A stretch of 16,952 nt of DNA from assembly GCA_040904625.1 (NCBI GenBank), contig JBBDTC010000317.1, positions 1 to 16,952 on the forward strand. The letters run 5' to 3'. This DNA comes from JACKNG01 sp040904625 (GTDB lineage: Bacteria > Pseudomonadota > Gammaproteobacteria > Ga0077536). Under the pieces are notes generated by a model. The model worked only from the letters and a program-made list of their open reading frames with translations, was not told where the DNA came from and did no database searches. Positions 1 to 7,747 of the stretch are shown in pieces (position 1 is the first letter of the stretch; the number at the start of each line of letters is the position of its first letter). The position numbers were made by a program, and so were the translations under genes.

Positions 1-1241
1 TGGGCATCCTCATCGTCAACAACATGCTGCTTACCGGCTTCGATGCGCCGGTCGAGCAAGTGATGTATCTCGACAAGGTCGTAGTGGCCCACAACCTGCT
101 GCAGGCCATCGCACGTGTAAACCGCGTGGGCGGCGAATCCAAGGACAAGGGCTTCGTGGTGGATTATGTCGGCATCGGCCACCACCTCGAGAAGGCGATC
201 GACACTTACGACGAGCGCGAACAGAAGGAGATCATCGACGCCCTGAGCTTCCCCGAAGAGGAGTTGCGGGAACTCCAGGACGCCCATGCCGACGTAATGG
301 CCCTGCTCGAGAAGCACGGCCTCACGGACATGAGCGATCACGACGCTTTCTACGATGTGTTCTACGACGAGGATCTGCGTTTTGACTTCATGCTGGCGTT
401 CAAGCGGCTGACCAGGGCGCTCAATCTGCTGTTCCCGGCCCGCCAGGCCCTCGAATTCATGGGTGACTACAAGGCGCTCGCCGAGATCAATGTGCTCGCC
501 GGAAAACACTTCCGCGACCAGCGGCTGAGCATGAAGGGGATCCCCGCTAAGCTTCGTGCCATCACCGATGCCCACCTCGAGTCACGCGGCATCGATGTCA
601 AAGTCCCGCCGATCTCGATCCTTGACGAGGATTTCGAGAAGGGTGTCGGCGAACACCGCCGAACCAAGACCAAGGCGGCCGAGATCGAGCACGCGATCCG
701 CCATCACCTCGACGTTGTTCTCGACGATGACCCGGATCTGCGCGCCTCTTTCGCCGAAGCCCTGGCTGCCATCTTTGAGCAGTTCCGCGACAACTGGAAC
801 AAGATTTACGAAGAACTGGAGAAGCTGCGGACGCGCATTGTCAATGCCAGCAAGGAGCCAACGTATGGGTTGCATCGAAAGAAGCAAATGCCATTCTTTC
901 GGATGTTTCAGCGTGAGCTTTACGGCAGGGATACACCGACCGTGGATCAGTCTCAGATAACCGAGGAGCCTGGCGTCTATAGCATCGAAGATGAAGACCG
1001 AATCAGCCAGCTAGTCGATTTGACACAGAAGATCACGCTCGTCATCGAGAGAGAGCTGAATTTGGCGGGATTCTGGGAGAGCATTCCGGCCCGCAATAAG
1101 CTGAAAGCAGAGATACAAACAACCTTGCTGGCACCAGAGTTCGCTAACGTGCCCGACATTATCGGTAAGCGTGCGCATATCATCAGCCGAATTATGGAAA
1201 TCGCTGAAAAGAACAACGACATTATTCTTGTCGCGGACTAG
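1..1241 (+). CDS. hsdR: Type I restriction enzyme endonuclease/translocase subunit HsdR, C-terminal part (5' end outside window)
   Basis: HsdR is the DNA-translocating and cleaving subunit of type I restriction-modification complexes. The reading frame is open from the first complete codon (base 3), so the gene starts upstream; about 412 codons are visible and the family is usually around 1000 residues. The visible part opens in the second RecA-like helicase domain: motif V reads TGFDAP and motif VI reads QAIARVNR, the usual QA.(G/A)R.NR signature. After it come a long, charged, helical region and the C-terminal domain that contacts the HsdM/HsdS core. The nuclease and Walker A parts lie outside the window. 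It ends in TAG at 1239-1241, overlapping by one base the GTG of a metallopeptidase gene. The last 400 bases look AT-richer than the operons downstream. hsdM and hsdS are not in view and may lie upstream. Confidence 0.88.
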   Translation, partial: GILIVNNMLLTGFDAPVEQVMYLDKVVVAHNLLQAIARVNRVGGESKDKGFVVDYVGIGHHLEKAIDTYDEREQKEIIDALSFPEEELRELQDAHADVMALLEKHGLTDMSDHDAFYDVFYDEDLRFDFMLAFKRLTRALNLLFPARQALEFMGDYKALAEINVLAGKHFRDQRLSMKGIPAKLRAITDAHLESRGIDVKVPPISILDEDFEKGVGEHRRTKTKAAEIEHAIRHHLDVVLDDDPDLRASFAEALAAIFEQFRDNWNKIYEELEKLRTRIVNASKEPTYGLHRKKQMPFFRMFQRELYGRDTPTVDQSQITEEPGVYSIEDEDRISQLVDLTQKITLVIERELNLAGFWESIPARNKLKAEIQTTLLAPEFANVPDIIGKRAHIISRIMEIAEKNNDIILVAD

Positions 1242-1930
1242 TGACGATGGATATTGCCTACTCGGTAAAAAGATCTGCAAAACGAACGAAGGCCACCATC
1301 ACTGTCGAGCGCGACAGGAAGATTGTTGTGCACGCCCCGACTCATGCGACCGATGAAGCAATTGCGCGGATAGTCGAAGCCAAGCGGCATTGGATCTACG
1401 AGAAAACACGGCATAGCCAGAAATACTCGGGCCGCCCTCATCCGCCTGGCAAAGAGCTCGTCAACGGTGAGTCTGCGCTATATCTTGGTCGGAGCTACCG
1501 TATCGAATTCGTCGACAACGAGATGGAATGTATTCGATTTGATCAGCGTTTTCTCATTCCGGCATCGCACATGCGCCACAAGAAGGGTGCCATGCGCGAG
1601 TGGTATATCGCGCGAGCGAAGGAGAGAATCCTGCCTCGCGTTGCGAAGCAAGCTCGAGAACTTGGTGTTTCCTTTGGCCAGGCCCGCATTGTCGACAATC
1701 GATATCGATGGGGTTCATGCACAGTTCGTGACAACATCAACTTGAACTGGCGGTTGATCAAGGCGCCAATCTTTGTGGTCGATTACGTTATCGCCCACGA
1801 ACTCGCCCACCTTTTGGAGCCCAACCATACGCCGCGGTTCTGGAACATAGTCCGCACACAAGTGCCCACTATGGAGAGGGCGCGAGCATGGCTGAAGGAG
1901 CGCGGCCAAATTCTCGAGGAAGAGGTCTGA
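1241..1930 (+). CDS. YgjP-like M48-family zinc metallopeptidase (DUF45)
   Basis: A 229-residue soluble protein with no signal peptide or membrane segment. The zinc-protease signature HELAH is at residues 186-190 (H186, E187 and H190 being ligands and catalytic Glu), followed by NHTPRFW at 195-201, the usual DUF45/YgjP pattern. RWGSC at 156-160 is also a family hallmark (WGSC before an N-x-N-x-R stretch). The start used is GTG at 1241, which shares its G with the hsdR stop; an ATG six bases on (1247) is an alternative, and neither has a clear ribosome-binding site, so translation is probably coupled to hsdR. YgjP-like genes are often found directly after type I restriction genes; their substrate is not established. 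Here it is the last gene of the plus-strand defence module, ending right at the base of a large palindrome. Confidence 0.85.
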   Translation: MTMDIAYSVKRSAKRTKATITVERDRKIVVHAPTHATDEAIARIVEAKRHWIYEKTRHSQKYSGRPHPPGKELVNGESALYLGRSYRIEFVDNEMECIRFDQRFLIPASHMRHKKGAMREWYIARAKERILPRVAKQARELGVSFGQARIVDNRYRWGSCTVRDNINLNWRLIKAPIFVVDYVIAHELAHLLEPNHTPRFWNIVRTQVPTMERARAWLKERGQILEEEV

Positions 1931-2087
1931 GGGGCCGTGCCAGCACAACTTGGTTGTTTGGGGCGTCGAGGCACCCGGCTGGCAAGGCGCGAGGAGGGCG
2001 AATAGTGGTTCTATTCAACTGACGAGCAACGCGGCCAGACGGATGGATCGGCGTCCCAAATAGCTGAGTTATGCTGGCACGGGTCCT
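1930..2087. repeat. Long imperfect palindrome (giant hairpin) between convergent operons, MITE/REP-like
   Basis: The two halves of this interval are reverse complements. Base x pairs with base 4017-x over the outer part: 1935-1969 against 2048-2082 gives 35 positions with one mismatch (1946/2071), and CCGTGCCAGCA at 1935-1945 matches TGCTGGCACGG at 2072-2082 exactly. Pairing goes on more loosely to 1983/2034, and the tip is a perfect GAATAG (2000-2005), loop TGGTT, CTATTC (2011-2016). Six non-Watson-Crick positions in the outer arm are G-U pairs if the plus strand is transcribed; only two (1946, 1974) would be G-U in the other strand. It sits exactly between the stop of the peptidase gene and the stop of the antiporter operon, so it could be a bidirectional terminator or 3'-end stabiliser, or a small non-autonomous mobile element. 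No protein is encoded. Confidence 0.8.
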
Positions 2088-2104
2088 AAGGGTCCTGGCC
2101 AGAC

Positions 2105-3790
2105 TCACAGCGCGCCGATCACCAGCAGGATCAGCAGCACGGCTACCCACAGCAGCATGCTGCCGGTCGGCCAGGTCTTTGCCAGTATGCCGTGGGCGCC
2201 GTGGTGGCGCATGAGGCCGTCATAGCAGCGCTGCGCCAGCCGCCGGTAGAGCGCTTCGACGCCGGCGCGTGATGCCGCGAGGCCGCGGTCGAGTACGCGG
2301 ATCACCTTGGGCGCGGCGAGGCGCCACAGCCAGTCGACGTCGAGGCTGACGGTGGGGGTGCGCTTCATCATCGGCAGCATGACGAAGAAGGCGAGGCCGG
2401 CGAACAGGAGCAGCTGCAGCTGGGTGACGACGTGGTCGGCGGTATAAGGTTCGTAATCGACCGCGTAGGGCAGCAGCGCGTAGAGCGCGCCCGGGAAGAC
2501 GCCGAGCAGGATGCACAAGGCGGCGAACAGGATCATGGCCAGACGCATGTTCCACGGCGGGTCCGGCGGCCGCAGGCCGGAATCCTTCTGGAAGAACACG
2601 AACCACGGAAATTTGATGCCGGCGTGGAGGAAAACGCCGGCCGAAGCCGCGATCAGCAGGAAATAGACCACGCTCAGATGTTCGCCCGCGGCCGCGGACA
2701 CCGTGAGCGACTTGGAGACGAAGCCTGAAGTCAGCGGAAACGAGGAGATGGCCAGCGCGCCGATGGTGCCGCAGACCATGGTCAGCGGCATGGTCTGGTA
2801 GAGGCCACCGAGTTCCGAACATTTGCGCCGGCCGGTCTGGTAGAGCACGGCTCCGGCGCTCATGAACAACAGCGCCTTGTAGATGATATGGGTGAAGGCG
2901 TGGGCAGCTGCGCCGTTCAGCGCCAGCTCCGTACCGATGCCGACGGCAACCACCATGAAGCCGACCTGGTTGACGATCGAGTAGGACAGGATGCGGCGCA
3001 TGTCGTTCTCGAGCAGCGCGTAGATGATGCCGTAGAACACCATCCACAGGCCGATCCAGATCAACAGCGGTTGGCCGGGGAACAGCAGGATGAGCGCCAG
3101 CACCGATGTCTTGGTGGTGAAGGCGGAGAGAAAGACGCCGCCGGCCGGGCTGGATTCGGGATAGGCGTCCGGCAACCAGGCACTGAGCGGCGGAGCAGCG
3201 GTGTTGATCAACACGGCGATGAAGATCATCCAGGCGCCGAAGCCGTCCAGCAGCAGCGCGCGCATCTCGATTGAACCGGTCTCCATCATCACGCCTTCGA
3301 TGCCGATCATGAGCACGATACCGCCGACGAGATGCACAATGGCGTAACGCAGACCGGCGCGGCGCGCTCCCTCGCTGCCGCCGCACCAGACGACCACGGT
3401 GGAGAAGATGGCCATCAGTTCCCAGAACACGAACATCACGATGAGGTCGCCCGCGAAACTGACGCCGATGGCGCCGGCGGCATAAACCAGGGCGGCGGCC
3501 ATCTCCCACCATTTAGCCTGGTTCAGCGCAAACAAGGCGCCGCCGAAAGCCATCACGGCGAACACCGTGGCGAACAGGCGCCGTAACGGGCTGCCTTCGA
3601 TCAACTCGACATCGTGGCCGAGAAAGGCCGCCGTCAGTTGGACGCCGTCCGGGATTTGCCACACGGCATAGAGCGTGAGCAGGGGCGTGGCGAGCGCCAG
3701 CGCGGCGCGCATGGCGCCCTGGCGCACGAGCGCGATCAGCGTCGCCCCCAGGATCATGATGACAGCGGGTGGCAGGGCGAAATCAGACAT
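2105..3790 (-). CDS. Third MrpD/NuoL-like antiporter subunit with C-terminal extension
   Basis: A 561-residue polytopic membrane protein of the proton-antiporter family (PF00361; NuoL/M/N, MrpA/D). The TM5 glutamate is present (E124 in FVFWELMA), as are the TM8-type lysine (K227 in TTKTSV) and K305 in HIIYKALLF. The otherwise conserved TM7 lysine is an asparagine (N196 in INTAAPPLSAWLP), where the two sister subunits have lysine. After the usual 14 helices there is a tail of about 80 residues: an amphipathic, Arg-rich stretch (about 485-530) and one last membrane helix (about 545-560), reminiscent of the lateral arm of NuoL. Start at 3790 gives an ATGtcTGA overlap of 8 bases with the upstream gene; an in-frame ATG at 3805 would add five residues. 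It is the last gene of the operon. The sequence fits COG0651-type subunits of split Mrp systems better than complex I. Confidence 0.82.
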   Translation of the reverse strand: MSDFALPPAVIMILGATLIALVRQGAMRAALALATPLLTLYAVWQIPDGVQLTAAFLGHDVELIEGSPLRRLFATVFAVMAFGGALFALNQAKWWEMAAALVYAAGAIGVSFAGDLIVMFVFWELMAIFSTVVVWCGGSEGARRAGLRYAIVHLVGGIVLMIGIEGVMMETGSIEMRALLLDGFGAWMIFIAVLINTAAPPLSAWLPDAYPESSPAGGVFLSAFTTKTSVLALILLFPGQPLLIWIGLWMVFYGIIYALLENDMRRILSYSIVNQVGFMVVAVGIGTELALNGAAAHAFTHIIYKALLFMSAGAVLYQTGRRKCSELGGLYQTMPLTMVCGTIGALAISSFPLTSGFVSKSLTVSAAAGEHLSVVYFLLIAASAGVFLHAGIKFPWFVFFQKDSGLRPPDPPWNMRLAMILFAALCILLGVFPGALYALLPYAVDYEPYTADHVVTQLQLLLFAGLAFFVMLPMMKRTPTVSLDVDWLWRLAAPKVIRVLDRGLAASRAGVEALYRRLAQRCYDGLMRHHGAHGILAKTWPTGSMLLWVAVLLILLVIGAL

Positions 3791-4034
3791 CGTCGTAATA
3801 GTCATCCGGGCGTTTGAGCAGGTAACCCAGCAGCTTGGCGACGACGACCATGGCGACGCAGCTCAGAAAGCCGAACAAGGCAGAAAAGCCGAACCAGTCA
3901 TCGATGCCGAAATGGCCATGAACGTGCACGAACAGTTGGGCCACGACGGTTGCTGCCAGAACCGCGCCGAAAATCCACCACAGTCTGCGGATGACATGCG
4001 GGCGCGAAAGCCACTGTTGCTGCGTCGGGTTCAT
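3783..4034 (-). CDS. Small two-helix membrane protein in the Mrp operon, unknown function
   Basis: An 83-residue protein. I do not recognise a family. It starts with a short basic N-terminus, then has two hydrophobic segments, about residues 17-37 (LWWIFGAVLAATVVAQLFV) and 47-69 (FGFSALFGFLSCVAMVVVAKL), joined by a His-rich loop (HVHGHFG, with three His in seven residues), and ends in an acidic tail rich in Asp and Tyr. The ATG at 4034 overlaps the stop of the upstream antiporter-like gene by one base (TGATG), and its own stop overlaps the start of the downstream antiporter-like gene, so it is firmly part of the operon and probably of the complex. The position between two antiporter-type subunits suggests it packs at their interface or helps assembly. 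That role is inference; the coding status is well supported by the tight overlaps on both sides. Confidence 0.75.
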   Translation of the reverse strand: MNPTQQQWLSRPHVIRRLWWIFGAVLAATVVAQLFVHVHGHFGIDDWFGFSALFGFLSCVAMVVVAKLLGYLLKRPDDYYDDV

Positions 4035-5497
4035 CAGTAGCCCTCGAGGATGCCGTGTTCGAATTGGACGGCGGGTCCGTTGAAGAAGAAGAACAGCACC
4101 GTCAACGCTGCCGTGGCGGCAAGGGCCGCGACCATCGGCCACGGTGCTTCGCCGTGTGCCTTGGGCGGCGGCTGATCTTCAGCACGGAAGAATGCACGAT
4201 AGACGATGGGCAGAAAGTAAGCCGCGTTGAGGCCGGTCGAGACGATCAGCACTGCCAGCACGAAATAGAGTTCGTGCTGCAGGCTGCCGGCGATGATGTA
4301 CCACTTGGAGACGAAGCCCGCTGTCGGCGGTATGCCTATCATGCTCAGCGCACCGATGGCGAACGCCGCCATGGTCAGCGGCATGCGTCGCCCGATGCCG
4401 CTGAGCTGGCCTATTTCCGTCTTCTTCGACGCCACATAGATGGCGCCCGCGGTGAAGAAGAGTGTGATCTTGGCGAAGGCGTGGGCGACGATGTGAATGG
4501 CGGCGCCGATCTCCGCCAGCGGGGCCAGTGCCAGGGCGGCCAGGACGATGTAGTTCAACTGGCTGATGGTGGAATAGGCGAGCATACGCTTCAGGTTGGT
4601 CTGGCGCAGTGCGACGACCGACGCGGCGACTACCGTGAAACCGGCCAGGTAGACCAGCAGCCGTTCGGCCGGTATATCGGCGAGAAAGTCCAGGCCGAAA
4701 ATGTAGATCACGACCTTGGTCAGCGTGAACACGCCGGCTTTGACCACCGCGACGGCGTGTAACAGGGCGGATACCGGGGTTGGTGCGACCATCGCGGCCG
4801 GCAGCCAGCGGTGGACCGGCATGACGGCGGCTTTGCCGATCCCGAGCACGAACAGCAGCAACAGCAAGCCGGCCATGGTGTTCGAGATGCGGCCTTCGAG
4901 AATACCGCCGGGCGTGAAGTCGAGCGTGCCGGCGACGCTGTAGGTCCAGATCAGCGCGGGTAGCAGCAAGCCGATCGAGGTGAACAACAAAATCGCCAGG
5001 TAGGTACGGGCGCCTTGCCGTGCTTTGTCGTCACCCTTGTGGGCGACCAGCGGATAGGTGCTGAGCGTGAGTACTTCGTAGAACACGAAGAGCGTCAGCA
5101 GGTTGGCCGCGAAGGCCACGCCCATGGCACCGCAAAGGGCGATGGCGAAGCAGATGTAGAAGCGGGTCTGATGCTGTTCGTGGTTGCCGCGCATGTAACC
5201 GATGGAATAGACCGACGTGACCAGCCACAGGCTGCTGGCTACCAGGCCGAACAGCAGCGAGAGCGGCTCGACATGCAGCGCGAGCGACAGGCCCGGCATC
5301 ATCTCGATCAGCGTTATCTGTGCCGGTTGCGCCGGATCGTGGCCTGTCAGCACGCTCAGGACCAGCGCGAGCAAGGCCGCAGCAGTAGCGAGGGTGCAGG
5401 TCTCCCGTACGTTCGGCCAGCGTCCCGTGAGCGCTATCAGTACGGCGCCCAGCAGGGGTGCGAACACGGTCGACAGTAGCGTGCCCGCGGCCGTCAT
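4034..5497 (-). CDS. Second MrpD/NuoM-like cation/proton antiporter subunit
   Basis: A 487-residue polytopic membrane protein of the NuoL/M/N-MrpA/D family, a membrane channel subunit that moves protons or exchanges them for Na+. Key residues are all present: TM5 glutamate E141 (FVFYEVLTLSTYP), TM7 lysine K222 (GIGKAAVMPVHRWLP), TM8 lysine K253 (VVKAGVF), the KRMLAYST motif after 302, and TM10-type K343 (HAFAKITLFF). The PTPVSALLHA segment (240-249) is closer to NuoL/MrpA-type subunits (PTPVSALIHA) than to the neighbouring MrpD (YAPSAVTALI), so this subunit may take the place of the MrpA N-terminal part that is missing from this operon. Start: ATG at 5497 overlapping the mrpD stop by four bases (ATGA). 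The frame stays open upstream to 5770, which matters because an 8-G tract lies just before the start. Confidence 0.85.
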   Translation of the reverse strand: MTAAGTLLSTVFAPLLGAVLIALTGRWPNVRETCTLATAAALLALVLSVLTGHDPAQPAQITLIEMMPGLSLALHVEPLSLLFGLVASSLWLVTSVYSIGYMRGNHEQHQTRFYICFAIALCGAMGVAFAANLLTLFVFYEVLTLSTYPLVAHKGDDKARQGARTYLAILLFTSIGLLLPALIWTYSVAGTLDFTPGGILEGRISNTMAGLLLLLFVLGIGKAAVMPVHRWLPAAMVAPTPVSALLHAVAVVKAGVFTLTKVVIYIFGLDFLADIPAERLLVYLAGFTVVAASVVALRQTNLKRMLAYSTISQLNYIVLAALALAPLAEIGAAIHIVAHAFAKITLFFTAGAIYVASKKTEIGQLSGIGRRMPLTMAAFAIGALSMIGIPPTAGFVSKWYIIAGSLQHELYFVLAVLIVSTGLNAAYFLPIVYRAFFRAEDQPPPKAHGEAPWPMVAALAATAALTVLFFFFNGPAVQFEHGILEGY

Positions 5498-6969
5498 GGT
5501 GCCCCCCCCGTCAGCACGCTGACCGCGCGCTCGGCGAGACCGACAGTCAAGCGGGTGTCGATGCCGAAGTAGACATTGGCGGCAATCAGCAGCCAGGTCG
5601 GCACCAGCAGCGCGGCCGGCGCCTCGCAGCGTTCGCTTGTTTCGCCTTGCTGGAAATAGGCTGCTTCGACCACGCGCCCGATATAGACCAGGGCGAGTAA
5701 GGAGCCCGCCATGATGACCACCACTGCCGGCCACCAACCGAGTTCCACCGCAGCAAGCACGAGATACCACTTGCTGATGAAGCCGACGGTCAACGGCACC
5801 CCGATCAGGCTCAGTCCGCCGACGACGAAGGCCGCCATGGTCAGCGGCATGCGTTGGCCGAGACCGCGCATCGCGGACAGGCGGGAGGTACCGATGCGGT
5901 AGGCCACCGCACCCAGCGCCATGAACAGCGCTCCTTTCATCAACGCGTGATTGAACACGTGCAGCAGGGCCGCGCTCAGCCCGAGCGAGGTGGCCATGCC
6001 GAGGCCCAGCATCATGTAGCCAATCTGCGCTACCGAGGAATACGCCAGCATGCGTTTGATCTTGTCCTCACCGATGGCAACGACCGACGTACTGAGCAGG
6101 CCGATCACGGCCAGCGGGACCAGCACCTGGGTGAGCGGCATGCTATCGAAAGAAAATTCGGCGCCGAACACCGTGTACACGAAGCGGATCAGGAGATAGA
6201 CCGCGACTTTGGTCGCCGTGGCGGCGATCAGTGCGGTGACTGCACTGGGTGCGTAGGTATAGGCATTCGGTAGCCACAGATGCAGCGGAAACAAGGCTAT
6301 CTTCATGCACAGACCGACGACGATGAAGGCGAAGGCAGTCTGGATGGTGCGCGTTTCCGTGACCTGCGGCAGACGGGCAGCGAGATCGGCCATATTGAGT
6401 GTGCCGGTCAGCGCGTAGAGCAGGCCGATACCGATGAGGAAAAATGTCGCGCCGATGGTGCCGATGATCAGATAGCTGAACGAGGCGGTGAGTGCGCGAC
6501 GATTCTGCCCCATGGCAATCAGGGCATAGGTCGAGAGCGAAGAGATCTCGAGGAAGACGAACACGTTGAAGGCATCGCCGGTGACCGCGATACCGAGTTG
6601 TCCGGCCAAAAACAGCAGCATGGCCGAGTAGAACTGCGGGCTTCTGGCGCGCGGGATCTCTTTGGCGACGCTACGCCCGGCATAGGGAAAGACGACCGCC
6701 GCCAGGCCCGTTATCAACAACACCAGCAAGGCGTTGGCGGCGTCGAGGCGGTACTCGATACCCCAGGGCGCCGCCCAACCGCCCATGGCGTAACTGATGA
6801 CGCCTTGATCGAGAACGCGGCTGGCCAGTAGAACGCCGGCGAACAAGGTAAACCAGGCGACCGCGGTCGCCCACAGCCAGGGTAGGCGTCCGGCCGGCAG
6901 CAAGGCGCTGATTGCCGCGCCCAGCAATGGCACGACCACCACCAGAGCGATCAAGTGCTGTGTGAGCAT
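5494..6969 (-). CDS. mrpD: Na+/H+ antiporter subunit MrpD (MnhD)
   Basis: A 491-residue polytopic membrane protein, the usual length for MrpD, with about 14 helices. It carries the family residues E141 in TM5 (FVFLEISSLSTY), K223 in TM7 (CMKIALFPLHLWLPNAY), K254 in TM8 (ATKVAVY), the KRMLAYSSVAQIGY segment from 305, and H337/K345 in LLHVFNHALMKGALF. The first two match the Glu and Lys shown to be essential in Bacillus MrpD (known for the family, not tested here). The FPLHLWLPNAYTYAPS signature and its place directly after mrpC identify it as the true MrpD among the three related subunits. Start ATG at 6969 overlaps the mrpC stop by one base (TGATG). The last codons contain eight consecutive G (complement of 5502-5509), next to the overlapping start of the following gene. 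Confidence 0.93.
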   Translation of the reverse strand: MLTQHLIALVVVVPLLGAAISALLPAGRLPWLWATAVAWFTLFAGVLLASRVLDQGVISYAMGGWAAPWGIEYRLDAANALLVLLITGLAAVVFPYAGRSVAKEIPRARSPQFYSAMLLFLAGQLGIAVTGDAFNVFVFLEISSLSTYALIAMGQNRRALTASFSYLIIGTIGATFFLIGIGLLYALTGTLNMADLAARLPQVTETRTIQTAFAFIVVGLCMKIALFPLHLWLPNAYTYAPSAVTALIAATATKVAVYLLIRFVYTVFGAEFSFDSMPLTQVLVPLAVIGLLSTSVVAIGEDKIKRMLAYSSVAQIGYMMLGLGMATSLGLSAALLHVFNHALMKGALFMALGAVAYRIGTSRLSAMRGLGQRMPLTMAAFVVGGLSLIGVPLTVGFISKWYLVLAAVELGWWPAVVVIMAGSLLALVYIGRVVEAAYFQQGETSERCEAPAALLVPTWLLIAANVYFGIDTRLTVGLAERAVSVLTGGAP

Positions 6970-7322
6970 CAGCCGAAATCGCCCTTGGCCTGAATCTCGT
7001 CTTCTTCGATGGTGCCGTAGGCCTCGTGGATGCGGACCACCAAGGCCAGGCCCAGGGCCAGGGTCGCAACGCCGACCACGATGGCTGTCAGGATCAAGAC
7101 GTGCGGCAAGGGATTGGAATAAACCGTAATCGTTTCGTCCAGGATCGGCACGGCGCCGCCATCGACATAGCCGATGCTGATGTAGAGCATGAACACCGAG
7201 ACCTGGAAGATGCCCAGGCCCATCAGCTTCTTGACCAGGTTGTCGTGCGCGATGACGATGTACAAGCCGATCATCATCAGCACGATGACCAGCCAGTAAT
7301 TGTAGTGGTCGAGCCAGATCAT
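6969..7322 (-). CDS. mrpC: Na+/H+ antiporter subunit MrpC (MnhC, NuoK-like)
   Basis: A 117-residue membrane protein with three predicted helices (about 9-26, 32-52 and 75-97). The NPLPHVLILTAIVVG stretch at about 71-85 is the hallmark of MrpC/MnhC, and the overall fold corresponds to NuoK of complex I and MbhG. MrpC lies in the core of the Mrp complex next to MrpD and contributes to the ion path. The extra C-terminal acidic tail (EAYGTIEEDEIQAKG) is hydrophilic. Start ATG at 7322 overlaps the stop of mrpB by four bases (ATGA), and its stop overlaps the mrpD start, so it is translated with both. Confidence 0.93.
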   Translation of the reverse strand: MIWLDHYNYWLVIVLMMIGLYIVIAHDNLVKKLMGLGIFQVSVFMLYISIGYVDGGAVPILDETITVYSNPLPHVLILTAIVVGVATLALGLALVVRIHEAYGTIEEDEIQAKGDFG

Positions 7323-7747
7323 TGGTTGTCCACAGGTTGCCGAGCCGTGAAAGTGAAGAAGAGCAGGATCATGACCGAGGAGACGGTCAGTAAGACGCCG
7401 AACTCGATGATGGCTATGCCGAGGTGCTGACCGTGTACCGGGTCCGCGGCGAGGGCGCCGTAATCGAGAAAATTACCACCCATCAACATCGAGGCCAGAC
7501 CGACCCCGCCGTAGCACAGCACACCGCAGGCCGACAGCGCCCGCAGCAGGCCGAGGGGCGCGATGGGCAAGGTGAGCTTCAAACCGAAGATCAGCGCGTG
7601 CAGGATAAAAGCGGAGCCGATGATGACTCCCGCCTGAAAGCCGCCGCCCGGGCTCAATTCGCCATGGAACTGCACGTAGAAGCCGAAGATCAGGATCAGC
7701 GGAATGAGGAATTTCGCGACGATGCGCGGGATCAGATAATGGCTCAC
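7319..7747 (-). CDS. mrpB: Na+/H+ antiporter subunit MrpB (MnhB)
   Basis: A 142-residue membrane protein with four predicted helices. The conserved ELSPGGGFQAGVIIGSA motif (about 30-46) between the first two helices is diagnostic for MrpB/MnhB (and for MbhF). The protein begins MSHYLIPRIVAKFLIPLIL, with the usual short N-terminus before helix 1. The start ATG at 7747 overlaps by four bases the stop of the MrpA C-terminal-like gene. In Bacillus-type operons mrpB follows a long mrpA; here it follows a separate MbhD/MbhE-like gene instead, as in archaeal mbh operons. No residue important to the family appears altered. Confidence 0.92.
   Translation of the reverse strand: MSHYLIPRIVAKFLIPLILIFGFYVQFHGELSPGGGFQAGVIIGSAFILHALIFGLKLTLPIAPLGLLRALSACGVLCYGGVGLASMLMGGNFLDYGALAADPVHGQHLGIAIIEFGVLLTVSSVMILLFFTFTARQPVDNQ

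Noticed and set aside
2220..3512. 430-codon open frame overlapping the last antiporter gene in another minus-strand frame
   Set aside because: It is an Arg/His-rich translation without membrane helices, while the overlapping frame is a clear antiporter subunit.
2105..5497. DabAB-type inorganic carbon uptake system using the NuoL-like subunits
   Set aside because: There is no DUF2309 (DabA) partner; the genes sit inside the Mrp operon.
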